A stretch of 64,000 nucleotides of DNA from Rhipicephalus microplus (Eukaryota > Arthropoda > Arachnida > Ixodida > Ixodidae), in assembly GCF_043290135.1 (NCBI RefSeq), contig NC_134703.1, positions 109,764,005 through 109,828,004 on the forward strand. Direction: 5' to 3'. Under the pieces are notes generated by a model. It did no database searches. It was not told the DNA's origin and saw nothing but the letters and a program-made list of their open reading frames with translations. Within the stretch, counting starts at the first letter, position 1; the number at the start of each line of letters is the position of its first letter. Shown here piece after piece: positions 41,690 to 52,500 of this stretch. Made by a program: the position numbers and the translations under genes.

Positions 41690-42310
41690 CAGATCCCGCA
41701 CCCAGTGGGAATCGATGATATTCGAAGGACGAATGAGGAATGTTGATTTGTTACTTTAAATTCAGCACAACGTTACGGGGTAGACGTAAATTATGCCGTG
41801 CATGACGCCCATGTCTTGATTATCATGTTTGGACATGTCATTTACCTTCGTCGTCTATTGGCGTCAATTGACACCCAGATTCGTATATGTGGAGCTAGCA
41901 AAACAACCACGAGCAACCACGAGCATCTAGTCATGTTTTACATAAGACGCATGTCATGATTAATATGTGTGGACGTGTCATTACCTTCGTCGTCCGCTTG
42001 CGTCACGTAATACCAAATTCGGTATATGCAAAGATAGTGAAACGACCGCCACCACACCATGGGCGTGGCGTGTAGTCACGACTTACATGGCATACATGTC
42101 AAGATTTCCACGTTAGGGTCCGTCACTTATGTTCGCCATGCAGCTATGTGATAACATACCAGTTTCGCAAGATGTCCTGTGAGTAAAGTAACCACAAAAG
42201 CATCAAGACTATGAAATGTGATGTTATGACAGTGGCAAGTCACAGAAGCTTTTCATACAGTCATGATATGTCATACTAAATTTGGCTTTGATAGCATCAC
42301 CAAAACGGCC
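41690..42310 (+). repeat. ~147-bp satellite, copy 2
   Basis: Same monomer family as 14680-16315 ('tatgtggagctagcaaaac', 'catgtcatgattaatatg', 'cgtcacgtaataccaaattcgg'); about four diverged monomers. The opening 'gggaatcgatgatattcgaagg' matches 14690, so both arrays start at the same point. Confidence 0.8.
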
Positions 42311-42322
42311 AGGAAAGCTATG

Positions 42323-42533
<211 letters not shown>

Positions 42534-42949
42534 GCTCAAAATAACCGAAATTCGCTAAAAAATGCTTCGCATATAAAAAGCAAAGATGTCAATAATATGT
42601 TAAAGATTGTTCACATAATTATTAAGAAGCATCACCCAAGTTGGATTTTCGTTGTTTGCTCTTGCTTGTTTTCTGATTTGCAGGTGCTATTTCCCCTTTT
42701 TCCTGTCTCGGTAAACAACGATAGCATCGCTTGCATCCAGCAAGCTCACTTCGAAGCTCATAAGCGAGTAAGCGCGTGTTCGTCAGGTGATGTGCATTCA
42801 TCGAGCAACTACAAACGAAGACAGTGGCTCGTCGTGAAGTATTTTATCTCCTGCGAATGCAATCACCGAGTATTTGTATGCAAGTGATATCATCAGTGGA
42901 AGAGGGACTCTAATCGCTATAGCCACCTTAAAAGTGACGCAGGAGACCT
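42534..42949 (+). other. satellite composite flank, cut at LINE
   Basis: Follows 16376-16773 closely ('gatatcatcagtggaag', 'gacgcaggagacct') and stops at the (GAT)n tail of the LINE. The continuation seen at 16775 ('tccagttttcagcaaaacc') is not found on the far side of the LINE. Confidence 0.7.
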
Positions 42950-42976
42950 GATGATGATGATGATACCTCCTTTTAG

Positions 42977-43273
42977 TCATAAAAAAGGGTAAAAAAGGAA
43001 GGCAGAATGACAAGGGTTGCTTCCCCATTCCAGGACACCAGTGGCTGCTGCAGCTCGAACGACCTGATCCAGGAGACCCCTTTGGGTCTTCAGGTCAGGT
43101 CGGGCGAGGACGCCTTCCCAACGCTCCCCCAGTAGCGTGAGTATCAGAGGCGACTGAAGCTCCATAGGCTTGTTCCCGCAGTCCCATGTGACGTGTTGCA
43201 ACATCGGTCGTGACTTGCACCACGGACATTGGTTTACATATGCATTGCGGTTTATGTGAAGCCACCTTTCCAA
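42977..43273 (-). pseudogene. LINE ORF2 C-terminal zinc finger part
   Basis: Frame with NQCPWCKSRPMLQHVTWDC, a CCHC-type finger common at the end of I-like ORF2 proteins, followed by ERWEGVLARPDLKTQRGLLD. Confidence 0.8.
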
Positions 43274-43332
43274 TGTGGATAGGTGTTAACCTGAATTTGT
43301 CTTAGCTGGCGAGCTTCGTCAACTTTAAGCGA

Positions 43333-43740
43333 TTAGTACTGTGGGGCGTACCGCTGTCTTGTATTTCGTTGATGCGCGAGTATATCGCGTGCAGTGCATG
43401 GTTCGTACTGATTATCGGGGTCATTGCTCACTCGGTTGCTCAAATTACGAGCGAAACTGAGTGCCAGCGCATTACCCGATATACCCTCATGGCCTGGGCA
43501 ACAAATTATAGCATGGCCCAGTATAAGCCTATCGCCTAGTATTTTCAAGGCGACTTTCTCTAGTGCTCCACGGAGAAACATTCTGCAGGCTTCCTGGGAA
43601 TCAGGCATGACTAATGTGGAGGCCTTCTCTGCCTCTTTAGTTCGAATAGCTAGCGCAATTGCTGCAGCCTTCGCCATCGCTGTGCAGGTTGTTTTAATAT
43701 ACGCTGCGACAGTTTTAGTGGTATGCGGCATTGGTTGAAC
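43333..43740 (-). pseudogene. LINE RNase H domain
   Basis: A 132-aa frame with AKAAAIALAIRTKEAEKA, ILGHAIICCPGHEGISGN and ALALSFAR. 'CPGHEGISGN' corresponds to the usual W-x-P-G-H-x-G-x-x-G-N box, with the W replaced by C. Confidence 0.85.
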
Positions 43741-43858
43741 TTTTACTATAACACAGCTCTCGTTTGATTTAGTGGCATCGGTGTATACTACTTTTTCGCT
43801 TTCGCCAAACTGTCTTTGAAGCTGTCGAGCTCTATCTAGATTGTTTTCTCGCCTTATG

Positions 43859-44194
43859 CTACAACTTACTCATGTTTTGCGGAATGGGGACGACGGTTAT
43901 GTGTTGGCGTGTTTCCCTAACCATGGTATTAATGTTCTCCCAGCAGTATTGTGGTCTAGTTGGGTATCCCAAGCGAGTCAGGGTTTCTCTGCGTACCTTT
44001 CTGAGGCATAGTCGTTCCTTCTGCGAGTGAAGTGTTGCTGCCGCAAGCTCTTCGAAACTGTTGTGCACACCAAGCGCTTCCACTTGGTCATTGGGTGCAT
44101 TAAGTGGTATACCTAAGGCAGCTTTGTATGCTCCCCGTATTATCAAGTCAATCTCTTTTTTCCATTGGCGTGAGCTCCTGATATGGTAGTTCAT
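43859..44194 (-). pseudogene. LINE RT thumb / connection part
   Basis: Frame with IIRGAYKAALGIPLNAPND and ALGVHNSFEELAAATLHSQ. The other LINE has the equivalent VAKRVLGLPITTPTHKVLEL, so the two belong to the same broad group. Confidence 0.8.
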
Positions 44195-44309
44195 ATGTGA
44201 CTCTACTAACGATGAAGGCTTGAACCAAGCATAGAGTTTCTCCTTCGTTTACCCTTTGCCACTTCTCGTTATTTTTTTAATCATACGAGCGATGTTTTTC
44301 AGTGTACAT

Positions 44310-45277
44310 TTCAGCCTTTTGATTGTTTAGCTTGCTCTTTGTTGCTTTGCAGACATAAACCTAATGTTCTCATCATTTGTCTCTCCGGCAGCGTTTCATC
44401 TCCTATGCTTAGTTTTATGGCTGATTTGTTTCGATAGTTTCTGCCATGAACGCGGATAAATTCTGATTTATCTGGTGCACATATCAAGCCATTATCTTCA
44501 GCAAAGGCCTGAACGGTGTCGATCACTTCTTGCAAAGTTTGCTGCTACTTTCCCAGTGAGCCTTTGTTCACCCACAGAGTGATATCATCGGCGTAGAGCA
44601 TGAAGGTCAGGGATTCACCCCAGCTGCTTTGCTAATCGATTCATCACTATAATAGAGAGGAGTGGTGAAAGGACTGCGCCTTGCAGTGTGCCTCTATTTG
44701 GCATTAGAAATTTTTCGGATCGTATGTTCTCCGTGCCAATTCTTGCTGTGCGGTTGGAAAGAAATGATTTTATATAGCAAAATGTTCGAATAGTACAATT
44801 CAATGATTGAAGTTCTTCCAGTACAAGCCTATGAGAGATTGTATCGAATGCCTCCCTCAAATCCAGCGCTGCGACTACGTTCTCGCCTCCAGTGGTTACA
44901 TTCTGAATCACTTCAACTTTTATTCGCCGGAATATATCCTGCGTAGACAAATGCTGTCTAATTCTATACATGTTGTGAGGCAGATAATTCTCTCCTTCTA
45001 TATGTTCAGAAAGCCTGGTGTGCACAACCATCTCAAAAAGCTTGCTTAGGCATGATGCCAACAATATGGGCCCAAGGTTGTGGAACATTTTATCCTTTCC
45101 AGGTTTCGAAATAAAAAATATGTTGGCCTCCTTCCATTTGCTAGGGATTTCTCCCCCTGCGCAGACTTTTTCGTTAAAATATTGGGTAATTTCTCTAAGT
45201 TGCTTATCGCTCATGTTTCTCAACATCGCATTAGTTATTCCATCCTCTCCCGCAGCCGAATGCCTTTTACGCGACAT
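44310..45277 (-). pseudogene. LINE reverse transcriptase
   Basis: The main frame 44615-45277 (220 aa) has SAAGEDGITNAML, PSKWKEANIFFISKPGK, QHLSTQDIF, VVAALDLREAFDTISH (palm A, catalytic Asp) and RGTLQGAVLSPLLS, in which the usual Pro of GTPQG is Leu. The next motif, YADD, follows at about 44590-44601 in a shifted frame, and 44311-44535 holds DNGLICAPDKSEFIRV. A frameshift separates the two, so no active enzyme is possible. Confidence 0.9.
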
Positions 45278-45867
45278 TGCAGCCGGGAAGACCTCTTGCT
45301 CACTTTTCAGGGAATCTAGGTCCTACTTTTCTAAACCCTTGTATTCTAGATCCTGTGTAGTTTCCCCAGCGCTCCCAGCGTATTTCTCCCGAAGGATTTG
45401 CAGCAAAGCGTCATCATCCCATTTCAATTATCCCACTAATGTTCGGAATGTTGTAGTCGTAGTAGTTTTCGTGTTCATGGGGTCTAGCGTACTTTTCAAT
45501 ATTGCCCACGTTTTTGTCGTAGAGAGCGTTCCCCTCAGGGAATCACAGAAGGCGACTCAATTACTAGCCAGAAGCTATAGGACATATTCATTAGCTTTTA
45601 CGTACAATTCTGCGATTCTGACTTTCAGCTTTCTATTCAATCTCTGCCTTTTCCACCTTTGATGATGCTGCGCTGGCCTTCCCACAAGTGCATGAGGTGG
45701 AGTCCACTGCTGGAGTTTTTTTCATTTATTTTGATGAGCTTGGTATGCAAGCTGTATGCCTTCCTCGTATCGTCCACCCAGTCCTCCAGCGTTTTTAGCG
45801 CCTGCTGTGTCACGGGATAATGCCTGTATGCCTCCCAATCGGTTATTTTAGCAATCCCTTACGACCT

Positions 45868-46350
45868 TTAGAACTTCGGAGTAGAAGTAGACAAACTTAT
45901 TATGAAGTGATCACTCCACATATTCTCATCAAGATTTTTCCACGATCCGCTTTTAATATTGTACGTGAATGTTAGATCTAGATATGTGTCCATACTAACA
46001 CTAATGCCTAGTCTAGTGGCCGACTGAGGCATGGCCTCTAATTGCAGATCGCATCTCTCTACTGCCTGCAATAAATCTGCGCCTTTTCTGGTGTTTTTTC
46101 GGTATCCCCAACAAGTATAGGGAGCGTTGAAGTCACCTGCGAAGACTAATCTGTCTTTACGTCCCATGTGCCCAAAAGCCCACTCAAGCATCTCGAGAAA
46201 GTTGACGTGACGCTCTCTTGGAGGGTTGTGTATATTAATAATTAACGTTTTGGATTTGCCTTTTTTGGTGGTATGGAGCTCAATCAATTGGTGCTCTGTT
46301 GGGCACTCAAATTGATGGTATACACTGCTCGCAATACCTTTATGCACCAA
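45868..46350 (-). pseudogene. LINE AP endonuclease
   Basis: 160-aa frame with LVFAGDFNAPYTCWGY, DTYLDLTFTYN and ENMWSDHFIISLS, three conserved blocks of apurinic-like endonucleases. The N-terminal N and E motifs lie upstream in other frames or are lost. Confidence 0.88.
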
Positions 46351-46609
46351 TGTGGTGATCCTAGAGTATTTTAAATTCTGGATGGTCTAATAATCTCTTA
46401 CCTTTATGATGCACTTGCCAATTTCCTGCAAACATATCACGTCAGATAGCGTAATTGCAGTGTCCATATATGATTGCAGCACCGCCGTTCGCTTTTGGAA
46501 CGATATGGCAGTTCAAATTCCATATCTCAACGGAGTCAGTGGTGCGAGTTGTATTACTGGCCATGACTAATAACACTCTCGACAACTGTAGAGTCAGACA
46601 CTGCCCCAT

Positions 46610-47044
46610 TTATATTTTACTTGACATGGGAACATTCGGATCACTGCAAGCTCTTTTACGCGAGCTTTGCTGTTTATTCAATTGCACATGCACATTAGCC
46701 TTTTGGCTCTGAAGCTCCGCATACAATTGTTGCTGAAAGTTTTGCAGACCGTGCATCTGTTGCACCAGTTCGCTCATCGTTTTTCTAATACTTTCTGACG
46801 TGATGGGCTGAGTGGAGGGTTTATCTGCGTGATTAGTTTTGACTAATGCGCCCATGGAGTTTTGTAGTTGCATCCTGAGAGCTGCTACTTCTAATTTGAG
46901 TTCGCCCAACGACTGCATTAAATATTGTTTTTCAGAAAGTATTCTCTGATACTCAGGGTGGGATGCTATTGGGGTCGCCCCTCGCGCCGTTCTCGCTGCC
47001 CTGCTCACCTGTTGCTGGGTCGAGCTCCCGGCCACTCCAGGCAT
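46610..47044 (-). pseudogene. LINE ORF1 C-terminal coiled-coil part
   Basis: 144 aa. Its middle (EYQRILSEKQYLMQSLGELK then LEVAALRMQL) and SELVQQMHGLQNFQQQLYAE are Gln/Leu-rich and heptad-like. Consistent with the multimerising tail of a gag-like ORF1 protein. Confidence 0.7.
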
Positions 47045-47261
47045 CCTGGTTGGGGTAGGGGATCGGAATTGAGGACAGGAGGTAGGCTGCGACTTTGGGG
47101 CTCCTAGTTCATGATGTTTCTTCCTTTTCTCCCGTGATCGTACCTTGTGCCTTTTCTCTTCCGCTGGGTTCGCCTGGTTTCCAACCTGTGGCCATTCTTC
47201 GTTATCGTCAGTGTCTTCTGATGCATACCATCTTGGTTTTGGCGGCGATAGTAAGGCTCCT

Positions 47262-47640
47262 TTATTTGCCTTTTTTATCTGTCTTCCGGTCTGGCACCTT
47301 GAGATGCTGCTGCCTTACTGGATGCTTGAAGCGCTGTTTGCATTCTTTGGTTCCCGTTAAGTGTCCCTCTCCACTCGTGGAACATAAAGGGTCAGGGGTG
47401 GTCCGGTGGAGTGGTCCGGTCACAAATGTGGTCTTTCGTACCACATTTGTGACAAATGGTGATGGTGGGCATAGGGCAAATGTCTGTTCTGTGTCCCGTT
47501 TGCTTGCAGGCTTAGCATAATCGTATAGTATTCTTGAATGGGAAACAGGGGAAACAGGATACCTCGCCACCATGTACAGAAATCTTGGTGTTAAGGGGCC
47601 AAAAATTGTGAGCACCGCAGTCTTAGTCTCTCCAAGCATT
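47262..47640 (-). pseudogene. LINE ORF1 zinc-knuckle part
   Basis: Between 47440 and 47530 the minus strand encodes a C-x2-C-x4-H-x4-C knuckle (ACKQTGHRTDICP, with a stop between the first two Cys), then CHKCGTKDHIC and EGHLTGTKEC. Upstream is TKTAVLTIFGPLTPRF. Typical of gag-like ORF1. Confidence 0.8.
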
Positions 47641-47884
47641 CTGGCTCTTCGGATCTTGACTTTGTGCCCGTTTACGCAGATTTGCCAGGAGAATTTCTGG
47701 CCTTGTTTTGACAGTCAAACCATGTATGACTCCTTTTCGTGTGTCGTCTCCCACTGCTGCATAGGCATTCATAGCATGCAATCTTCCGTTGATAGTGAGG
47801 CTTGGGATTTTTCTGTTGAAAACACAGTACGTATTATTTCGTCCAAAAAAATGAACCACTTCTTCATAACGTAGAATTGAGTAT

Positions 47885-47985
47885 CAATAACAATATCATA
47901 ACAATATCATTAACAATATCATTTTTGTTATCATTAACAATAACAATATCATTTTTGTTATCATTAACAATAACAATATCATTTT
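47885..47985 (+). repeat. 30-bp tandem repeat at IR3 inner edge
   Basis: About three units of 'ttaacaataacaatatcat' plus 'ttttgttatca', with shorter variants first. The unit resembles the arm's own last bases, suggesting expansion of the junction sequence. Confidence 0.9.
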
Positions 47986-48059
47986 TGTTATTTTAAACAG
48001 ATATTTCAATATGATTGAGTACAATATTTCTCACGCCATGTGTAAAATTTATATAATGT

Positions 48060-49350
48060 AACCTCCATTACTCTAAAAATTTCATACTACTTAATTGAAA
48101 ACACTCAGTTGTTGGTAAGTCGCCCACAATGCGTCTGCTCTGCAGTCAATTGGTGAACAACAATAACCCACAAATGGCTGCGAAGCGACGGTGGGGAACC
48201 GAAGACACCGACATGATGGTTACAGAAGACCGAAGACCCGACACGCTTGATTACAGTGTGAGTTTGACTCTGTTTTGCCATTCACCCCGCGTCTATGGCT
48301 GCCGGGGCTTACTCGAACCACCAATGCGTTATAGGTATTTCCAGTAAAAATTACAACGTGAAAGCAAACAGCGTAAACCACCTTCCGACTAAACGCTCGA
48401 AACATGCATGATGAATACTCTTGTATGGTCACGATGTATGCAGTCTCTTGACGCGCATGGTAAGAAAAATGAGAGGTAATGCATGACGCTGATACGCGTT
48501 TATTGAAATAAACTCTAATGGGCTATTCTATTGTCCGTACATCTCGAAGTTACACGCCCCCAACTCACTGCCACTTGCATGTTGGTGAACTGCAGTGGAG
48601 CTCGCTTAAACCACTGGAACCACGCGGGTGTGTCACATCCACCAAGTTTTGCCTACGTGGCCCCGCCATGCAGGCGTTCTTCGCACTGTAAAATTCCTTG
48701 AACCGGGTCACGCAGCACGCAGACATGCAGACTTCAAAAGGCATTCAGGGCACCGCCTTCCCAGCACGCATGAGTAGAAGCAGGCATTCTGCTGTGATGG
48801 CAAGTGCAGCCAGCTGCTCGTCCGAGGTGACTTCGGGCTCGGTGTTCTTGCGACACGCTGGGAAAAGCAACGATGGTTGTAAAGAAGAAGATCAATCGTT
48901 GCCCGGAGTGCAGCGTGGATCAAATGGAAGTACAGGCCCTGGTAGCAGTGCTGCTCCAAGAGGTTCATTGAAAGCTGCAGTACCGCTTTCCCACAAAGCC
49001 ACGGCAGAGGTCGCCGATCATGGACGTGAATTGTGCAGCGTAGAAATCAACCCTGTGCAGTTCCAAATCGAGTGGACATCTGCTCTTGATGCTTGATCAT
49101 GGCCAAAGACTGGTCGTGCAATGTGGTACCACCGCTGGACTTGTCGAATGAACGTTTTCTAGCGACGGTTTCGAGATCCTCGATTTAGAACAACGCCTCT
49201 CTCACGATCACTTGTAGAAGTCCTCGTAAGCGTGGGTTACCTGCCCTCGTGCACCATGAAAAATTGAAAAAAAATGAAATATGAAAGCGCCGCGCTACTT
49301 GATGATGAATGAAAGATGACCGTGATGATGACTCCTCAAGGAATCACCTA
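48060..49350 (-). pseudogene. family A copy 8
   Basis: Inverse of copy 5 (28580-29870), with the same frames on the minus strand (48708-48968 contains MNLLEQHCYQGLYFHLIHAA) and the same break before the DEQL segment. AATAAACGCGTATCAGC is near 48505. The shared break shows it predates the IR3 duplication. Confidence 0.55.
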
Positions 49351-49431
49351 AACGTTTAATTTAAATAAAGGCATTATTTCATTGCAAGTACTAAAGCAAA
49401 TGTTCGCAACTAGCATTTCAATATTGACATT

Positions 49432-49580
49432 GAACGTCTAAAAATCACGAAATGATTATGAGAGGCATGGTACCGTGGAAGCCCCCGGAAATTTCCACCA
49501 CCTGGGTCTTAACGCGCACCAAATAAATGTACACGGGCCTCAACCATTCTGGCCTCTATCGAAAACGCGACTGCCATAGC
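49432..49580 (+). repeat. Ruka-like SINE
   Basis: 'gaacgtctaaaaatcacgaa', 'gagaggcatggtaccgtgg' and 'caccacctgggtcttaacg'. Partner of 28372-28510. Confidence 0.8.
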
Positions 49581-49584
49581 CGCG

Positions 49585-50100
49585 TTTTAACGTGTAGAAA
49601 GGGGTCATTTAACAATTAAAATCGTATTCCCTGAAGTATAATGAGCAATTGATTGGTAAATAATAATAAAATACAAACAAAAGTAAAAATACACAGACAA
49701 ATAAATTATTTATTTGTATATCTTACTTCCTAAGTGGGAAAATGAGGAGACGATGGTGCACGACAGATAATTCGAGTTTCTGAATACCGCAATTCATATG
49801 CAGACACCGCCTTTGTGTTTTGCCCTCACAGGTTGTCTTGCTTTAGTTCAATCGTGAGATTCTCGACCCGATCGCACATCCCAAAAATTACAAAGTTGTG
49901 TTCGCTTTAAAACAAAAGGGGGCCTTGATTACGTGACCCATCATATATATTTTTACACACTTTACACAACAAGTACATTGCGGCAAAAATACCGTAAAAC
50001 ATATTATGTAATTTCTCACTGAGAGACACTCATACATTAGTAATCAGCACACTGAACATGGCCCTCATCGATTAGGCCGAAAAAGGACTCTGTAGGGACC
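49585..50100. other. unassigned IR3 sequence
   Basis: AT-rich, as at 27840-28370. No gene. Confidence 0.5.
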
Positions 50101-50124
50101 GTCCTCCCTTCTCTCCTAATAAAT

Positions 50125-50316
50125 TTGAGAATGTTAAGAGTACCCGCTCAGATGCCGAAAATCGAAGGCATACAGCATGCGCTGCATGCTGAACACGTTA
50201 TCATATGGGTGTCGCCTGGCTCGGCCGGAAACATAAAGGCCATTCTGCAGCAAGCGGCAGACATCGTGGACGACTACGCCAGTCACTTCGTTCTGAAATG
50301 TTTCACGTTCAAATAA
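50125..50316 (+). CDS. unrecognised 63-aa ORF, right copy
   Basis: Same peptide as 27628-27813, with NIKAILQQ instead of NINVILQQ and a TAA instead of a TGA stop. Preceded by 'tcctcccttctctcctaat', which could serve as a polypyrimidine tract, so a terminal exon is possible. The stop runs straight into 'aataaaaattc'. No homolog recognised. Confidence 0.4.
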   Translation: MRMLRVPAQMPKIEGIQHALHAEHVIIWVSPGSAGNIKAILQQAADIVDDYASHFVLKCFTFK

Positions 50317-50459
50317 AAATTCATAGAGGAGGAGAAGTAAAGAGGGTAGAAGGACAGTGAAATTAGCCAGTTTTGAGACCAGCTGGCTAGCCTGTGGAAA
50401 CTATGGACATGCGGGTATCGCCAACCAGCCCTACGAAAATCAGCCTCTTTGGAAGCGGA

Positions 50460-50608
50460 AATGATGTAGGCCCATGTACTCAGATTTAGGTGCACGTTAA
50501 AGAACCCCAGGTGGTCGAAATTACCGGAGCCCTCCACTACGGCGTCTCTCATAATCATAAGGTGGTTTTGGGACGTTAAACCTCACATATCAATCAAATC
50601 AATCAAAA
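50460..50608 (-). repeat. Ruka-like SINE
   Basis: 'cccatgtactcagatttagg', 'cgttaaagaaccccagg', 'ggcgtctctcataatc' and 'ggttttgggacgttaaacc', the complement of SINE order. Partner 27340-27515. Confidence 0.88.
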
Positions 50609-50799
50609 TCAGCCTCTTCCTTCACAATGGACCCATACCGGACAGCGACGAAATGCTTCGCGTGCAGAAGCGCGACAGCTTATGGCTCACCCTAAATAGA
50701 GTGAGTAGCATGCTCTAAAGCGTTCTGAATTCTAAAATTAAATTTCATCGTTATAAAAGCTCTGACATAGGTAGCGGAGGTGCCAAAAATCGCACCATA

Positions 50800-50899
50800 T
50801 CCACGTAGTGAATGATTATGAGCAGGGCGAAACTTCGGACGGTATTATCGGTAAACCGTGAATCGGCCATCCACTGGTTGCGTCTGTCTGTCTGTCTGT

Positions 50900-50942
<43 letters not shown>

Positions 50943-50958
50943 CCGTCCTGCCTGCCAG

Positions 50959-51055
<97 letters not shown>

Positions 51056-51229
51056 TTTGCTACATCTGGTTAACACCCCAAGTACCACCATCTTGTATCT
51101 TTTCATCACATATTCACCATATAAAAGTACCACCATCCAGTGGACATTCCAAGGACTAAACGAGACGTGACACCGCTGCTCTCTTTTACGGCCTGCGCTT
51201 CTTGTCTTGTTCCCACTTTTAACCGCCAT
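50800..51229 (+). repeat. microsatellite-bearing dispersed element, copy 3
   Basis: Left edge 'accatatccacgtagtgaatg', right side 'aagtaccaccatcttgtatc' and 'ttccaaggactaaacgag', as at 13150 and 13390. Confidence 0.75.
50882..51055 (+). repeat. (TCTG)n / (CTGC)n microsatellite
   Basis: CTGT run, long CTGC core (about 50900-51003), CTGT run. Block order differs from the left arm's 26824-27062, so the tract has changed since duplication. Confidence 0.97.
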
Positions 51230-51500
51230 TAGTTCATGGCACTCCAGCCGAACCCTCGCGAGATCTTGCTATAACCAAGAAAGTTAGGCCTAGCAAGTTT
51301 AACGTGGGAACCTTTTCTGCTCAGATAGTGCTCAAAGTGCGTCCTTGTGTTCCTAGTTTTTAGGGGCGAACTCCTTAAGCCGTGCGTCGTGCGTCCGCGA
51401 TGTGTGTAGTAGTAGTCGTCGTAGTAGTAGTAGGTAGCCACCTCCACGGCCGGTCTAGAGGAGCGGCAAGCGCTCACTTTTTTGAATAGAGGAGGAAACC
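51230..51500 (+). mobile_element. small dispersed element end
   Basis: Partner of 26380-26650: 'tttttaggggcgaactcc', 'gtagtagtagtaggtagcc' and 'ctagaggagcggcaagcg'. No gene. Confidence 0.45.
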
Positions 51501-51909
51501 CGGGCACGTTAATCAAAAATAAAAGATTGTTGTCTCTGACGAACTAACCTATGGAGGCGAATATAGGTGGCTTAATCACCAATGAAATTTGCTTTGAATT
51601 TGATGCTTACTGAAAATAAAAAATAGTACCAAAAAGGACGCACTTTGTTTCTGCTGCGTCGCAGGTGGTCCATCTTCGGTGCAGGACGTCAGTTTTTTCC
51701 TGGGTTTCAAGGCCCCAAACTATGTTAGTCGATTTCCGGTGGTCGGTTCGTCAGACACAATCATCTTGCGTTCGTGCAACTGCATCAGAAGATCTTGCCC
51801 GATTTCTGGCGTGTTCACCGTGCATGCTTCTCGCACCTCGAGAACATCCAACATGTATTCGTGTGAATCGTAGCGACCCTCCAGCTTGATCTGCATGGCT
51901 CAGTATAAG

Positions 51910-52500
51910 TAGTTGCGGGAAAATTTGGAAATGCCAAGCATTAGCAAAAACAGCTCTTCTGTGCCGACGGAAGGTATATCGAGTCTCGTGGACACGTCAC
52001 GTAGTATAAATGTGCTTTGGCTGCCAATGTCATGCAGTATCGAACCAGCACAGCATTTGTGCCTTCCCAGCATTCTATTCAGTTTTTTCTCTCATACAAT
52101 GAAGGAAGATGACGGGCACATACGGCGTGTCTAATTCTAGACATCAGTGGTCCACGATAATGCTGAGCACGAAAGCCAAGAGTGCAAGTAACACTACTAT
52201 ATGTTCCTTCAGCAGCGATGCTGTTTAAGCTAGCCCCAATTTTTGGGCATTACCACCGAATGAATACGCGCCTATGTGGCCCACAGAAAAACTATCCTCG
52301 ACATGAATGGGTATATGCAAAAAAAGAATCTCGATAAGCCCTACTGCTCATCAATTGATCACTAAAACTCAAGGAGACAAAAGTTAGCCCGAAAAGACTG
52401 AGAGCTATATTACTTTTATTTGTTTGTAATAAATGTTTATAATTGATCATATACGTAAGCTTCTTATGTCTTCTGTGAACTTTAAATTTATGGTCTCCGT
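51910..52500 (-). repeat. dispersed unit D, right IR3 copy
   Basis: Inverse of 25380-25980; 'gtccacgataatgctgagcac' and 'aatctcgataagccctactg' mark it. No ORF of note. Confidence 0.7.

Larger units (their letters stand above)
42945..47880 (-). mobile_element. near full-length I/R1-like LINE, broken
   Basis: Five pol/gag parts are in the right order on the minus strand: ORF1 zinc knuckles and coiled coil, AP endonuclease, reverse transcriptase, RNase H and a C-terminal CCHC motif. The 3' end has a short (ATC)n tail at about 42950-42964. Stops and shifts break both ORFs. The combination of APE, RT and RNase H is typical of the I group of arthropod non-LTR elements; ticks have many such families, so I give no name. 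Confidence 0.88.

Noticed and set aside
45018..45662. 214-aa plus-strand frame
   Set aside because: Antisense to LINE reverse transcriptase with clear RT motifs on the minus strand.
47095..47520. 141-aa plus-strand frame
   Set aside because: Antisense to the LINE ORF1 zinc-knuckle region.
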